From the NCBI GenBank assembly GCA_021799315.1, contig JAJZAR010000012.1, positions 1 through 22,127 on the forward strand: a DNA stretch of 22,127 bases, given 5' to 3'. Source of the DNA: Thermoplasmata archaeon. Its GTDB lineage: Archaea > Thermoplasmatota > Thermoplasmata > Thermoplasmatales > Thermoplasmataceae. The stretch's first letter is position 1, and every line of letters starts with the position of its first letter. The translations under genes and the position numbers were made by a program. Below the pieces are notes generated by a model. That model was not told the origin of the DNA and did no database searches. It was given only the letters and a program-made list of their open reading frames with translations. This document shows, piece by piece, positions 7,179 through 14,768 of this stretch.

Positions 7179-7958
7179 TTATATTTTAACACTTGTAACG
7201 TTTACTTTTACAGAGCCATTTTTCTTCAAAAGTTCGTTAAATTGCTCATCATTCAGGTTCCAGGATTCCCGTGTTGATACTATAACAGAATCAATGCCTT
7301 TGCTTGCTGCTTCAAACGCTCCGGATAAGGAAGAAAACTTGTTGTAACCTGAATTTGGGAACAATGTCATTGCACCTTCCCCAAGAAGAAATATCTGTTG
7401 TCCAGCATTGATCTGTTGTAGTTCACGCTCCAGTGTCTCTTTGTAGTCTGTATAATTAGCGTTGGTTAGATTTTCAATGATTCTCGCATGGACTGTTCCA
7501 AAGTTAATTTTGATTATTCCCCTTATGTCTCTTATGCGAACTCTTCTGCCTTTGAGAGCGGGTTCCATTGCAATAGCTGTCGCTGAATCATCTGCGCCCT
7601 TGAGGGAACCATGGAGAAAACCTCCCCGCATTTCAAGGAACAGCTTGGTATTCTGTTTTATATCTTCATCACCAATGCATTCCCAAGCTAGGGAATCAGA
7701 GATAGCTTCTGAATTGTCAACAACAAATTTCTTTAATATTTTCAGAGATTCTATGAGATGTTCATAACCTTCTTGGGTAAGAGTCATATCATTCATATAC
7801 CCCCTTTCCCTCAGTGAACCAACATAGTATCTCACGCCCTGCAAAGTAATATCAAGTTGCCTTGAGATCTCCGCAAGGCTTGTCGTTCCATGAAGTATTT
7901 TTATCATCAGGGAAATCTCATTCACATTGATATCTCTGAGACCATATTCTGGTGGCAT
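7179..7958 (-). CDS. winged-helix transcriptional regulator with uncharacterised C-terminal domain
   Basis: I place the start at the ATG at 7958 (259 residues) because a TATA-like box lies 25 nt upstream and the longer frame adds 50 residues with no domain character. Residues 16-55 form a helix-turn-helix: EISLMIKIL, SLAEISRQLDITLQGVRYYV (recognition helix), then a wing with RERGYM. A helical linker follows, then a domain from about 105 to 259 that I cannot assign; it is rich in short beta strands with RGGFLHGSL, GRRVRIRDIRGIIKINFGTV and LLGEGAMTLFP. This resembles archaeal predicted regulators joining a winged helix to a possible ligand-sensing domain. It is divergent from PEPCK with 161 nt between the starts, so control of that gene, itself, or both is a reasonable inference. 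The effector is unknown. Confidence 0.7.
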   Translation of the reverse strand: MPPEYGLRDINVNEISLMIKILHGTTSLAEISRQLDITLQGVRYYVGSLRERGYMNDMTLTQEGYEHLIESLKILKKFVVDNSEAISDSLAWECIGDEDIKQNTKLFLEMRGGFLHGSLKGADDSATAIAMEPALKGRRVRIRDIRGIIKINFGTVHARIIENLTNANYTDYKETLERELQQINAGQQIFLLGEGAMTLFPNSGYNKFSSLSGAFEAASKGIDSVIVSTRESWNLNDEQFNELLKKNGSVKVNVTSVKI

Positions 7959-7978
7959 ATCCCTGTATGATTGTTTTG

Positions 7979-7987
7979 ATATAAAAT
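7979..7987 (-). promoter_or_regulatory. TATA-like box of the regulator gene
   Basis: ATTTTATAT on the minus strand is centred 25 nt before the ATG at 7958. It supports that start and a leaderless transcript. Confidence 0.5.
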
Positions 7988-8006
7988 AACTTCGCCTCCA
8001 AATAAG

Positions 8007-8018
8007 ATTAAATTTAAT
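8007..8018. promoter_or_regulatory. AT palindrome in the regulator/PEPCK divergent region
   Basis: ATTAAATTTAAT is a perfect 12-nt palindrome between the two divergent promoters, upstream of the regulator's TATA-like box. It could be a binding site for the adjacent regulator, but such AT palindromes also occur by chance. Confidence 0.25.
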
Positions 8019-8082
8019 ATATATTATGGATACAATCTTGTAAACATATTGGTGACAGTTGACTAAGTTCTCGCACGGCATC

Positions 8083-8089
8083 TTTATAT
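8083..8089 (+). promoter_or_regulatory. TATA-like box of PEPCK gene
   Basis: TTTATAT is centred about 34 nt before the ATG at 8120, placing initiation near 8111. The leader would be under 10 nt, or under 20 nt if the in-frame ATG at 8129 is used. Confidence 0.5.
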
Positions 8090-8119
8090 TGAATAAAAAA
8101 TCCTTCACTTGAAAACATC

Positions 8120-9976
8120 ATGTTAGGTATGGAAGAGGAAGTGAGACACAGGAGTGCCAGTATGGCGGATGCATGGGTCAAAAAGAGTTACATGAACACG
8201 TTGCAAAATTCGTCACCTAAACTTGTATCGAAGATAGGTGATATTGTAAACGAATACGCTTTTCTAACCCAGGCAAAAAACATAGAGGTAGTTGACCAGA
8301 GTCAGGAAGCCGAGATCACAGATCATCTACTGAAGCAGAAGCTGCTCATAAAACTCAATGAAACGTCATTTCCCAATTCCTTTTTATACAGAAGCCCGCC
8401 ATTTGACGTTGCACGATCAGAAAAAGACACATATATCTGTACGAACGGAAATGCTGATGACGTTGGTATTACAAACAACTGGCTTAACAGTAAAGTCGCA
8501 ATGGATATAGCAAAGCGCAACCTGAAGGGATCAATGCAGAGCAAGACGCTCTACGTGGTGCCATACTGGCTCGGTCCATATGAATCACCCTTTGGCCAGG
8601 GAGGTATAGAACTCACAGACAGTCTCTATGTTGTTCTCAATCTTATAAAGATCACAAGAGTGGGAAAGAGGGCAATGGAATGCATAATGAAAACTGGAGA
8701 TTTCGTCATAGGATTGCATTCAACCGCAAATCTTGATCCGGAAAATAGGTATATCATGCACTTCCCTGAGGAAAATGAAGGTATGGGTCTCATAATAGGG
8801 TTTAATACAAACTACGGCGGAAATGCACTTCTGAGCAAGAAGTGCCATGCACTTAGAATTGCCTCCTTCAAGGCCAGAAAGGAGGGCTGGATGGCAGAAC
8901 ACATGATGTTGTTGGGTTTGAAAGAACCATCTGGAAGAGTGACCTACATCTCAGGAGCTTTCCCTAGCTCCAGCGGGAAGACAAATCTGTCTATGCTGGA
9001 ACCCCCCATTGAATATTCAAAAAAAGGTTGGGAAACATCTCTCATAAGTGATGATATAACATGGATGCACAATGATAATGGAAAGCTAAGGGGTATAAAT
9101 CCTGAGTATGGTTTCTTTGGTGTGGCACCTCACACGAGTTTTAAAACAAACCCCAGGGCAATGAGGGCTGTATCATCCAACACTCTGTTCACCAATGTTG
9201 GAATCACGGAGAATAATTTACCTTACTGGGAAGGGATAAATATGGAAGCAAAGGAGATCACGGACTGGATGGGAAACAGATACGATGGTACCGGAAATAT
9301 AGCTCATCCTAATTCCCGCTTCAGCACGCCCATTCACCAGTACCCAAATCTCTCTCCGGACTATGAGAATCCTTCAGGAGCACCCGTGAGCGCCTTTTTA
9401 TTTGGAGGGAGGAGAAGTGATCTTATTCCCCTCGTCATGCAGGCAAAAACATGGAATGAAGGAGTCCTCTATGGGGCCATGCAGAGAATTGAAACAACAG
9501 CTGCAGCCATAGGGAAGGTGGGAGAACTGAGAAACGATCCCATGGCAATGAAGCCGTTCATGCCATACAATGTGGGAGAATACTTTGAACACTACCTTAA
9601 GATGGGAAAAACCTTAAAGAGTCCACCAGGAATTTTTAATATAAACTGGTTCAGAAAGGGCAAGGATGGTAAATTCCTCTGGCCAGGCTATGGAGAAAAT
9701 ATAAGGGTGCTTGAATGGATCGCCGGCAGAGTCAACGGGGATATAAAAAATGCCGTCGACACTCCAATGGGCTACATACCAATTCTGGAAGACATGAATA
9801 CCTCTGGAATACCTCAGGATCACATGGCCGAACTTCTCACGGTCGATAGCGTTGGGTTCCTGAAAGAGTTCGAAAGTGTGGAAACATTTTTTAAGTCCAT
9901 AGGCGATCGTTTCCCAGCTGAACTGTGGGACACATATTATGAAGTCAGAACAAGGTTGGAAGAGTCATCAAGATGA
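8120..9976 (+). CDS. pckG: phosphoenolpyruvate carboxykinase (GTP)
   Basis: This 618-residue enzyme interconverts oxaloacetate + GTP and PEP + CO2 + GDP, the entry to gluconeogenesis. Length and motifs fit the GTP family: SPFGQGGIELTDS, NYGGNALLSKKCHALRIAS with metal-ligand Lys and His (EHMMLLG), the P-loop FPSSSGKTNL (281-290), SDDITWM with the Mg-binding aspartates, EYGFFGVAP, FLFGGRRSD and MPYNVGEYFEHYL. The P-loop position that is the hyper-reactive Cys in most GTP enzymes (ACGKTN) is Ser285 here. An alternative ATG at 8129 would remove three residues. The 3' end overlaps lipB by 38 nt. A regulator is transcribed divergently upstream. Confidence 0.95.
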   Translation: MLGMEEEVRHRSASMADAWVKKSYMNTLQNSSPKLVSKIGDIVNEYAFLTQAKNIEVVDQSQEAEITDHLLKQKLLIKLNETSFPNSFLYRSPPFDVARSEKDTYICTNGNADDVGITNNWLNSKVAMDIAKRNLKGSMQSKTLYVVPYWLGPYESPFGQGGIELTDSLYVVLNLIKITRVGKRAMECIMKTGDFVIGLHSTANLDPENRYIMHFPEENEGMGLIIGFNTNYGGNALLSKKCHALRIASFKARKEGWMAEHMMLLGLKEPSGRVTYISGAFPSSSGKTNLSMLEPPIEYSKKGWETSLISDDITWMHNDNGKLRGINPEYGFFGVAPHTSFKTNPRAMRAVSSNTLFTNVGITENNLPYWEGINMEAKEITDWMGNRYDGTGNIAHPNSRFSTPIHQYPNLSPDYENPSGAPVSAFLFGGRRSDLIPLVMQAKTWNEGVLYGAMQRIETTAAAIGKVGELRNDPMAMKPFMPYNVGEYFEHYLKMGKTLKSPPGIFNINWFRKGKDGKFLWPGYGENIRVLEWIAGRVNGDIKNAVDTPMGYIPILEDMNTSGIPQDHMAELLTVDSVGFLKEFESVETFFKSIGDRFPAELWDTYYEVRTRLEESSR

Positions 9977-10586
9977 CGGGGAAATAGAATTTCTGACATT
10001 TTCCACACTACCCTATGAGGAGGGCCTTTTAATGCAGAGGAGCCTCAACAGGAAGATGATGGAGGACCGCAGGGAATATGTTATCCTATGTGAGCATGAA
10101 CCTGTCTATACCTGCGGCATACACCATGAAGGCTATCCGGAGAACATAGATCCTCTATATCTAATTGAAAGAGGCGGTGGTGTCACATATCATGGTCCCG
10201 GGCAGATAACGTGTTATTTGCTCATAGATCTTGGAAAAAGGCACATGAACATTCTTGATCTCATCAATTTTATTCACCAATCTGAGATCGTCTATCTTAA
10301 ACATTATTCTGTTCATGCTGTGTCCCAATTGGGCAAGAAAACAGGCGTATGGGTTAATGACAGGAAAATAAGCTCCACCGGATTCTCCCTACGAGCAGGG
10401 TTCACAATGCATGGTATTGGCCTTAATATTCAAATTGAAATGGACAGATTCAGCAGGATTAACCCTTGCGGTTTTGACTCAGCAATAATGACATCCCTCA
10501 GTGTGATCACTGGGAAAAAATTTAATATGGAACAGGAGAAAAAGTTATTCTCAGAAATAATCAAAAATGGTATGGGTTTATATTAA
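9939..10586 (+). CDS. lipB: lipoate-protein ligase B family octanoyltransferase
   Basis: This 215-residue LipB-type enzyme moves octanoyl from acyl carrier protein to lipoyl domains, the first step of lipoate synthesis. Signature elements are the ligand loop RGGGVTYHGPGQ (78-89), Lys143 in RKISSTG, MHGIGLNI and the catalytic Cys177 in INPCGF, the Lys/Cys dyad of the family. Length is near the usual 210-230. The start at 9939 lies inside the PEPCK gene in another frame. The next ATG (about residue 32) would cut into the conserved N-terminal strand, so the overlapping start is preferred, though its first 12 residues are unsupported. No lipA, lipoyl-domain or dehydrogenase-complex gene is in the window. 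The stop shares bases with the convergent ALDH stop. Confidence 0.9.
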   Translation: MKSEQGWKSHQDDGEIEFLTFSTLPYEEGLLMQRSLNRKMMEDRREYVILCEHEPVYTCGIHHEGYPENIDPLYLIERGGGVTYHGPGQITCYLLIDLGKRHMNILDLINFIHQSEIVYLKHYSVHAVSQLGKKTGVWVNDRKISSTGFSLRAGFTMHGIGLNIQIEMDRFSRINPCGFDSAIMTSLSVITGKKFNMEQEKKLFSEIIKNGMGLY

Positions 10587-12148
10587 TGGGCAACAGTCTG
10601 TGACTGCTCCCTCAGGAATTGCTGGAGATAGTAGAAGGATCCTGTGCCCTTTCCGCTTATTCCGCTCATCTTCCATCCAACAAAGGGTTGGGAACCAACA
10701 ACTGCACCTGTGGATCCTCCTCTTTCTCTGTTTGCATAAATTGTTCCGACCTCCACTGTGTCAAAGAACTTTTGTATCTCCAGAGGATCTTCTGTGAATA
10801 TTCCTCCTGTCAGGCCATATTCAGAAGCATTTATTCTCTTCAGAGCCTCATCCAGGCTCTTAACCTTCACAACAGCAAGGAATGGGAGGAAGAGTTCATC
10901 TTTTATTAGTGACGAGGAATCAGGTAGATCCACAACAACGGTTGGTCTCACAAAGTTTCCAGGTCTGTCCATGACCTCTCCACCAGAAAGGATCTTCCCC
11001 TCTTTCTTTGCAATCTCCACTGAAGCTTTGAACTTTTCCACTGCTTCTTTATTTATGACGGGGCCCATGAAGGAATCAAGTTTCTTGGGATCATCCACCT
11101 TCAAAGCATCTGTCTTCGCCTTGAGTTTCTTTATGAATTCATCGTATACATGTTCATGCACATATGCAACAGAACATGCACTACATTTCTGGCCGGAATA
11201 TCCAAAGGCGGCTCTGTAAACACCATTAACTGCCTTATCCACATTAGCCTTATCTGTAACAGTAATGGTATCTTTACCGCCCATCTCAGTGATCACAACT
11301 CTGGGTTTTTCTTTGTTCGCATTTCTGTATATATTCATTCCGGCGTCTCTGGATCCTGTAAAGAGTATACCTGAAACAAGACTGTGGGATGTTATGTATG
11401 GCCCGATTTCTCCTCCCTTGCCTGAAATGTATGCCAGGTTTTCGCTGGGAACACCTGCCTCGAACAGCGTTTTGATATACAGGTATGAGGTCAGAGGAAT
11501 ATCACTGGACGGTTTCAGCAAAACTGAATTACCCACGATCAGGGGCCCGGCAACCATACCTGCAGTTATGGCATAGAAGTTGAAGGGTGCAATAACGGCA
11601 AATACGCCATAGGGCTTCATGAAGGATTTGCTCTCTTCATTCTTATACCCTGTACCTGTGAATCTTACAAATCCCTGGTTCTCTATGAGGTTGAGTGCGT
11701 AATATCTGAGAAAATCAATACCTTCATCAACATCAGCCATTGCTTCTGTTCTGTTCTTTCCATTTTCATATGCCAGCAGTGCTGAAATGAGGAATTTATC
11801 CTTTGAAAGGAGATCGGCAGCTTTCAGAAATATTCTGGCTCTCTCAACGTATCCTTTCTGAAACCATTTTTTCTGGGCTTCTTTTAGCATATTCAGAGCT
11901 TCATCCACACTTTTCTTAGATCCTGCCTGAAAAACTCCGATCTCCTTTCCATCTACGGGGGATGTATGTTTGAGCTTGTTTTCTTCCTTAATTTCCTTAT
12001 GGACAATATTTGGATATTCCTTACCTATGAATTTCTTAGCCTCTTCACAAGCTTTTTCGTACAGTTCATTAAATTCTTTTTCCGTTCCATTTTCGACATA
12101 TCTTACATATGTCATTTCATTATCGAATGGCATTGTTTCATATGTCAT
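10583..12148 (-). CDS. aldehyde dehydrogenase, 1-pyrroline-5-carboxylate dehydrogenase-like
   Basis: This 521-residue NAD(P)-dependent aldehyde dehydrogenase has PYGVFAVIAPFNF (179-191), the cofactor loop FTGSRDAG (263-270), the general base Glu288 in TEMGGKD and the nucleophile Cys322 in SGQKCSACS. The long N-terminal part, the YSGQKCSACS context and the C-terminal GAVVGSQPFVGWKMSG ... YYLQQFLREQ resemble P5C dehydrogenases, which oxidise glutamate semialdehyde to glutamate in proline breakdown. Other semialdehydes remain possible, and no proline dehydrogenase is adjacent. The ATG is about 25 nt downstream of a TATA-like box, suggesting its own leaderless transcript. It follows the SDR gene after 69 nt, and its stop overlaps the lipB stop. 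Confidence 0.85.
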   Translation of the reverse strand: MTYETMPFDNEMTYVRYVENGTEKEFNELYEKACEEAKKFIGKEYPNIVHKEIKEENKLKHTSPVDGKEIGVFQAGSKKSVDEALNMLKEAQKKWFQKGYVERARIFLKAADLLSKDKFLISALLAYENGKNRTEAMADVDEGIDFLRYYALNLIENQGFVRFTGTGYKNEESKSFMKPYGVFAVIAPFNFYAITAGMVAGPLIVGNSVLLKPSSDIPLTSYLYIKTLFEAGVPSENLAYISGKGGEIGPYITSHSLVSGILFTGSRDAGMNIYRNANKEKPRVVITEMGGKDTITVTDKANVDKAVNGVYRAAFGYSGQKCSACSVAYVHEHVYDEFIKKLKAKTDALKVDDPKKLDSFMGPVINKEAVEKFKASVEIAKKEGKILSGGEVMDRPGNFVRPTVVVDLPDSSSLIKDELFLPFLAVVKVKSLDEALKRINASEYGLTGGIFTEDPLEIQKFFDTVEVGTIYANRERGGSTGAVVGSQPFVGWKMSGISGKGTGSFYYLQQFLREQSQTVAH

Positions 12149-12170
12149 CTTATTAAAAAAAGGTTAACCT

Positions 12171-12180
12171 CTTTTTATTC
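12171..12180 (-). promoter_or_regulatory. TATA-like box of the ALDH gene
   Basis: GAATAAAAAG on the minus strand is centred about 27 nt before the ATG at 12148, consistent with a leaderless start. The match to the consensus is moderate. Confidence 0.35.
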
Positions 12181-12217
12181 ATAGCATGACTAAAATTGTA
12201 ATATATTTTTCAGGAGA

Positions 12218-12943
12218 TCACAGGGCCATACCGTCATCAACGGGTATGGACACACCTGTAATACCAGCTGCCATGGGTGAAAGAAGAAATGCAGATACAT
12301 ACCCTATTTTAAGAGGGTCCATGGCTCTGTCGGTACTATAATTAAAGGGGAAAGTGCTCTCAAACCTGTCATCCTTTGACACCGAACCAGGTTGAACACA
12401 GTTGACTCTGATATGTTTTGGCTTCAAGGCTGATGCGGCAATCCTTGTAACTTCTTCCAGGGCATATTTCGATATGGTATAACCCGATCCGTTACCGGAG
12501 AACAGTGATTTTGATGCCCCTATGTTCACAATTGCTGATCCTGGAATCATCCTATCTGCCATTTCATAAATCATATTATACTGAGTCATAAGGTTCAACC
12601 TGAGGAATCCTTCCACAGCTTTTGGAGATTCAAGTTTTCCTTCTGGCATTGTCCATGTGCCTGTATTGTTTATCAATCCAGAGAACTTTATGTCTTTGAG
12701 TTCAGACCCACTCATGAGAGATTTGATTTCCTCCAGATTCTCGAGATCGCATTTAAATTCTCTGTATACGCCATTTGAATGGTGATCTACCTTGCGACCT
12801 GATCGTGAAATGCCAAACACATTTGCCCCGAGATTCAATAGGAGCTTTGCGGTAGCTGTCCCCTGTCCAGATCCAATACCGCACAGAGCTATATTTTTCC
12901 CTTTAAATGCTGATGCTAAAATATCCATACTGGTACATCGCAT
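12218..12943 (-). CDS. short-chain dehydrogenase/reductase
   Basis: This 241-residue classical-type SDR has a Rossmann start with cofactor loop GIGSGQG (22-28), NNTG (92-95) in place of NNAG, IGASKS carrying the catalytic Ser (144), YTISK with Tyr155 and Lys159, and a C-terminal IPVDDG like the usual VDGG. The substrate cannot be told. An alternative start is the ATG at 12928 (MDILASAF), for which an AT-rich box at about 12952-12962 would be well placed. The gene begins 15 nt after truA and is probably in its transcript. The loop GIGSGQG departs from the common TGxxxGIG, so cofactor preference may be unusual. Confidence 0.85.
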   Translation of the reverse strand: MRCTSMDILASAFKGKNIALCGIGSGQGTATAKLLLNLGANVFGISRSGRKVDHHSNGVYREFKCDLENLEEIKSLMSGSELKDIKFSGLINNTGTWTMPEGKLESPKAVEGFLRLNLMTQYNMIYEMADRMIPGSAIVNIGASKSLFSGNGSGYTISKYALEEVTRIAASALKPKHIRVNCVQPGSVSKDDRFESTFPFNYSTDRAMDPLKIGYVSAFLLSPMAAGITGVSIPVDDGMAL

Positions 12944-12958
12944 CCATTCTATTTTATC

Positions 12959-13729
12959 TTATTTCCTCTTTAAGCTTTCACTCAGATTCTTTCCGAGAAA
13001 GGATTGAACCGTACTATTCTCGAATAGCTTTTTTGATATATTCTCCTTTTTTTTGGAAGGAAAACCTGTGAATACGACATTAGGGTATTCAATATCTCTC
13101 AGCACAAGAAAATTTGGTGGAGCCAATCTTCTCGCATTGTATGCTGGATGGAATGGATCAGGTGGGGTGGAGGGATGTATGATCCTTTCAATTGCATAAC
13201 CCATCATAAATCTGATCTGGTTCCACAGAAACCCTCTGGCTCGGAACAGTAGTATTCGCGAATCGAGGTATGTTTCAGCGAAAATCTCTTTAATTTCTCG
13301 CGTTGTCTCTTTTCTGTCCAGTTTGCAGTATTTCTCAAAATCATGGGTTCCTTCAAATTTTTTCAGATCATCCAGTTTTATTTTATTGTAAGGGTATGTA
13401 TCAGGTAATATGTACGCGTAGGTCTTCATAGATACATATCTAACTCTGAAATTGTCTTCAACAACTGCATATCTGTGGAAATAAATATCGTCGAGATGGG
13501 AATTCAATGTTCCCATAATTCTTGAAGGAGAAAGGTCTGTGTCAATAGATGCAGTGTTCATAAGGGCTGAAACGCCCCTGTCTGTTCTAGAGCATGATAT
13601 GAAATGGGTTCCAAGGTCGTGTTCTCTTATGCATGAAAGAATCTCACTCTCGACACTGTGATTTCCAATACCTTTCTGGAATCCTGTGAATTTAGAGCCG
13701 TCATACCCAAAACCCAAGAGCAATCTCAT
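12959..13729 (-). CDS. truA: tRNA pseudouridine synthase A
   Basis: This 256-residue TruA-family enzyme makes pseudouridine at positions 38-40 of the tRNA anticodon arm. The N-terminal strand LLLGFGYDGSKFTGFQ, the catalytic Asp50 in SRTDRGVSA, and FLWNQIRFMMGYAI of the C-terminal half are all present, and the length is normal. The frame could open at 13780, but the ATG at 13729 gives the canonical start and lies 23 nt after a TATA-like box. The upstream 76 nt are shared with a divergent flavoprotein gene. The SDR gene follows after 15 nt. Confidence 0.93.
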   Translation of the reverse strand: MRLLLGFGYDGSKFTGFQKGIGNHSVESEILSCIREHDLGTHFISCSRTDRGVSALMNTASIDTDLSPSRIMGTLNSHLDDIYFHRYAVVEDNFRVRYVSMKTYAYILPDTYPYNKIKLDDLKKFEGTHDFEKYCKLDRKETTREIKEIFAETYLDSRILLFRARGFLWNQIRFMMGYAIERIIHPSTPPDPFHPAYNARRLAPPNFLVLRDIEYPNVVFTGFPSKKKENISKKLFENSTVQSFLGKNLSESLKRK

Positions 13730-13747
13730 ATCAAGACATATCAGCGC

Positions 13748-13784
13748 CTTAAATAACATGTTTTCTCTTAGGAGAATCATATAT
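13748..13784. promoter_or_regulatory. divergent promoter pair for truA and the flavoprotein
   Basis: On the minus strand TTATTTAAG (13748-13756) sits about 23 nt before the truA ATG. On the plus strand CATATAT (13778-13784) sits 25 nt before the flavoprotein ATG at 13806. Both predict leaderless mRNAs from a 76-nt spacer. Confidence 0.5.
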
Positions 13785-13805
13785 GCAAAGGCAGTATACC
13801 CAAAT

Positions 13806-14768
13806 ATGTGGAAAATTCACGGTGCGGGTATTTCTGGTTCCTATCTCTTCAACAGACTAAAAAATGAGGGCATTGAGGTTTCAATATCAGACCCGAAGAT
13901 AAGTAATTTCTATATTCCATGTGGGTTTGCTACTAACCGGAAGAGAATCAAACCTTACCTGGAGAAGTCAGGGATAGATATGGAGGGCATACAAACATCT
14001 TCAGATGAACGCGTTACCATAGAAGGAAACAATTTTCCACCTCTTGTTCTTGATAGTACTGACATATGCACCATTGATAAGATGATGTTTGAAGCTCTCC
14101 TGTTGCAGGGCATAGAGCCAGAGAAGAAAACCGACGTGACAGGTTCTGATTACCATGTGGATGCCACTGGAATATCAAGGAGTCTATTACCAGCACCTGC
14201 AAGGGACAAGCGCATGTTTGCCATTGAAAAGGTATGCGATCGCTCCCCCTATGACAATTTTTATTTCTATTTCTTTCCGAAGGGTAGAGGATACTTCTGG
14301 TCCTTTCCAGTGGGTGATCATTTTCACATAGGAGCTGGTGGTATTGATCTTATGGAAGTAAGGGGAAGCTTATCCTCATTTCAAGGACTCAGACTTCTAT
14401 CGAGGAATATCCGCATGGGGCCCATAATGGAAAATATTCATTATGGGAACGTTGTGGGTATTGGTGAAAGTATTGGATATATCTCTCCGCTTCTGGGCGA
14501 AGGGATTATTCCAGGGTTGGAATCTGCAGAGATGCTTGCAAGTAGCATACTTAAAGGAAATTCCTTCGAAGAGATCCTTATGGATTATGAGAAACAGGTT
14601 AATGTTTCCCTGAGAAAGTTTCAGAAGCTTGCAACATTGGTGGAAAATATACAGGCCTCAAAGGTGATGACAATGGAAAATATAGGTGCACTGAGGCTCG
14701 CACTCTCCGAGGCAAAAAATTTCGGGATCAACATAAAGTTGACCAAGGTTCTGAGGCACTTTTTATAA
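13806..14768 (+). CDS. geranylgeranyl reductase-family FAD-dependent oxidoreductase
   Basis: This 320-residue flavoprotein has the FAD loop GAGISG (6-11) followed by an acidic strand end (ISDP), the PCG segment (38-40), VDATG (118-122), the superfamily motif GYFWSFP (162-168) and the second FAD motif GIGESIGYISPLLGEGI (218-234). These are the marks of the geranylgeranyl reductase branch, which saturates isoprenoid chains of archaeal lipids or quinones. It is clearly shorter than the usual 390-450 residues, with a reduced C-terminal domain, so its substrate may differ. The ATG at 13806 follows a TATA-like box by 25 nt; an in-frame TTG/ATG extension upstream would run into truA and is rejected. 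Its stop overlaps the aldolase-fusion stop by 6 nt. Confidence 0.8.
   Translation: MWKIHGAGISGSYLFNRLKNEGIEVSISDPKISNFYIPCGFATNRKRIKPYLEKSGIDMEGIQTSSDERVTIEGNNFPPLVLDSTDICTIDKMMFEALLLQGIEPEKKTDVTGSDYHVDATGISRSLLPAPARDKRMFAIEKVCDRSPYDNFYFYFFPKGRGYFWSFPVGDHFHIGAGGIDLMEVRGSLSSFQGLRLLSRNIRMGPIMENIHYGNVVGIGESIGYISPLLGEGIIPGLESAEMLASSILKGNSFEEILMDYEKQVNVSLRKFQKLATLVENIQASKVMTMENIGALRLALSEAKNFGINIKLTKVLRHFL

Noticed and set aside
7959..8108. 50-residue N-terminal extension of the regulator
   Set aside because: It has no domain character, covers the likely promoter, and a TATA-like box supports the ATG at 7958.
10591..10603. Small hairpin CAGTC-TGT-GACTG at the lipB/ALDH junction
   Set aside because: A 5-bp stem without a T-run, inside ALDH codons, is too weak to call a terminator.
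10758..11219. 153-codon open frame on the plus strand
   Set aside because: It lies wholly antisense to the well-supported ALDH gene and its translation has no domain character.
13686..13805. 40-residue N-terminal extension of the flavoprotein
   Set aside because: It overlaps the truA start, and the FAD-binding strand begins directly at the ATG at 13806.
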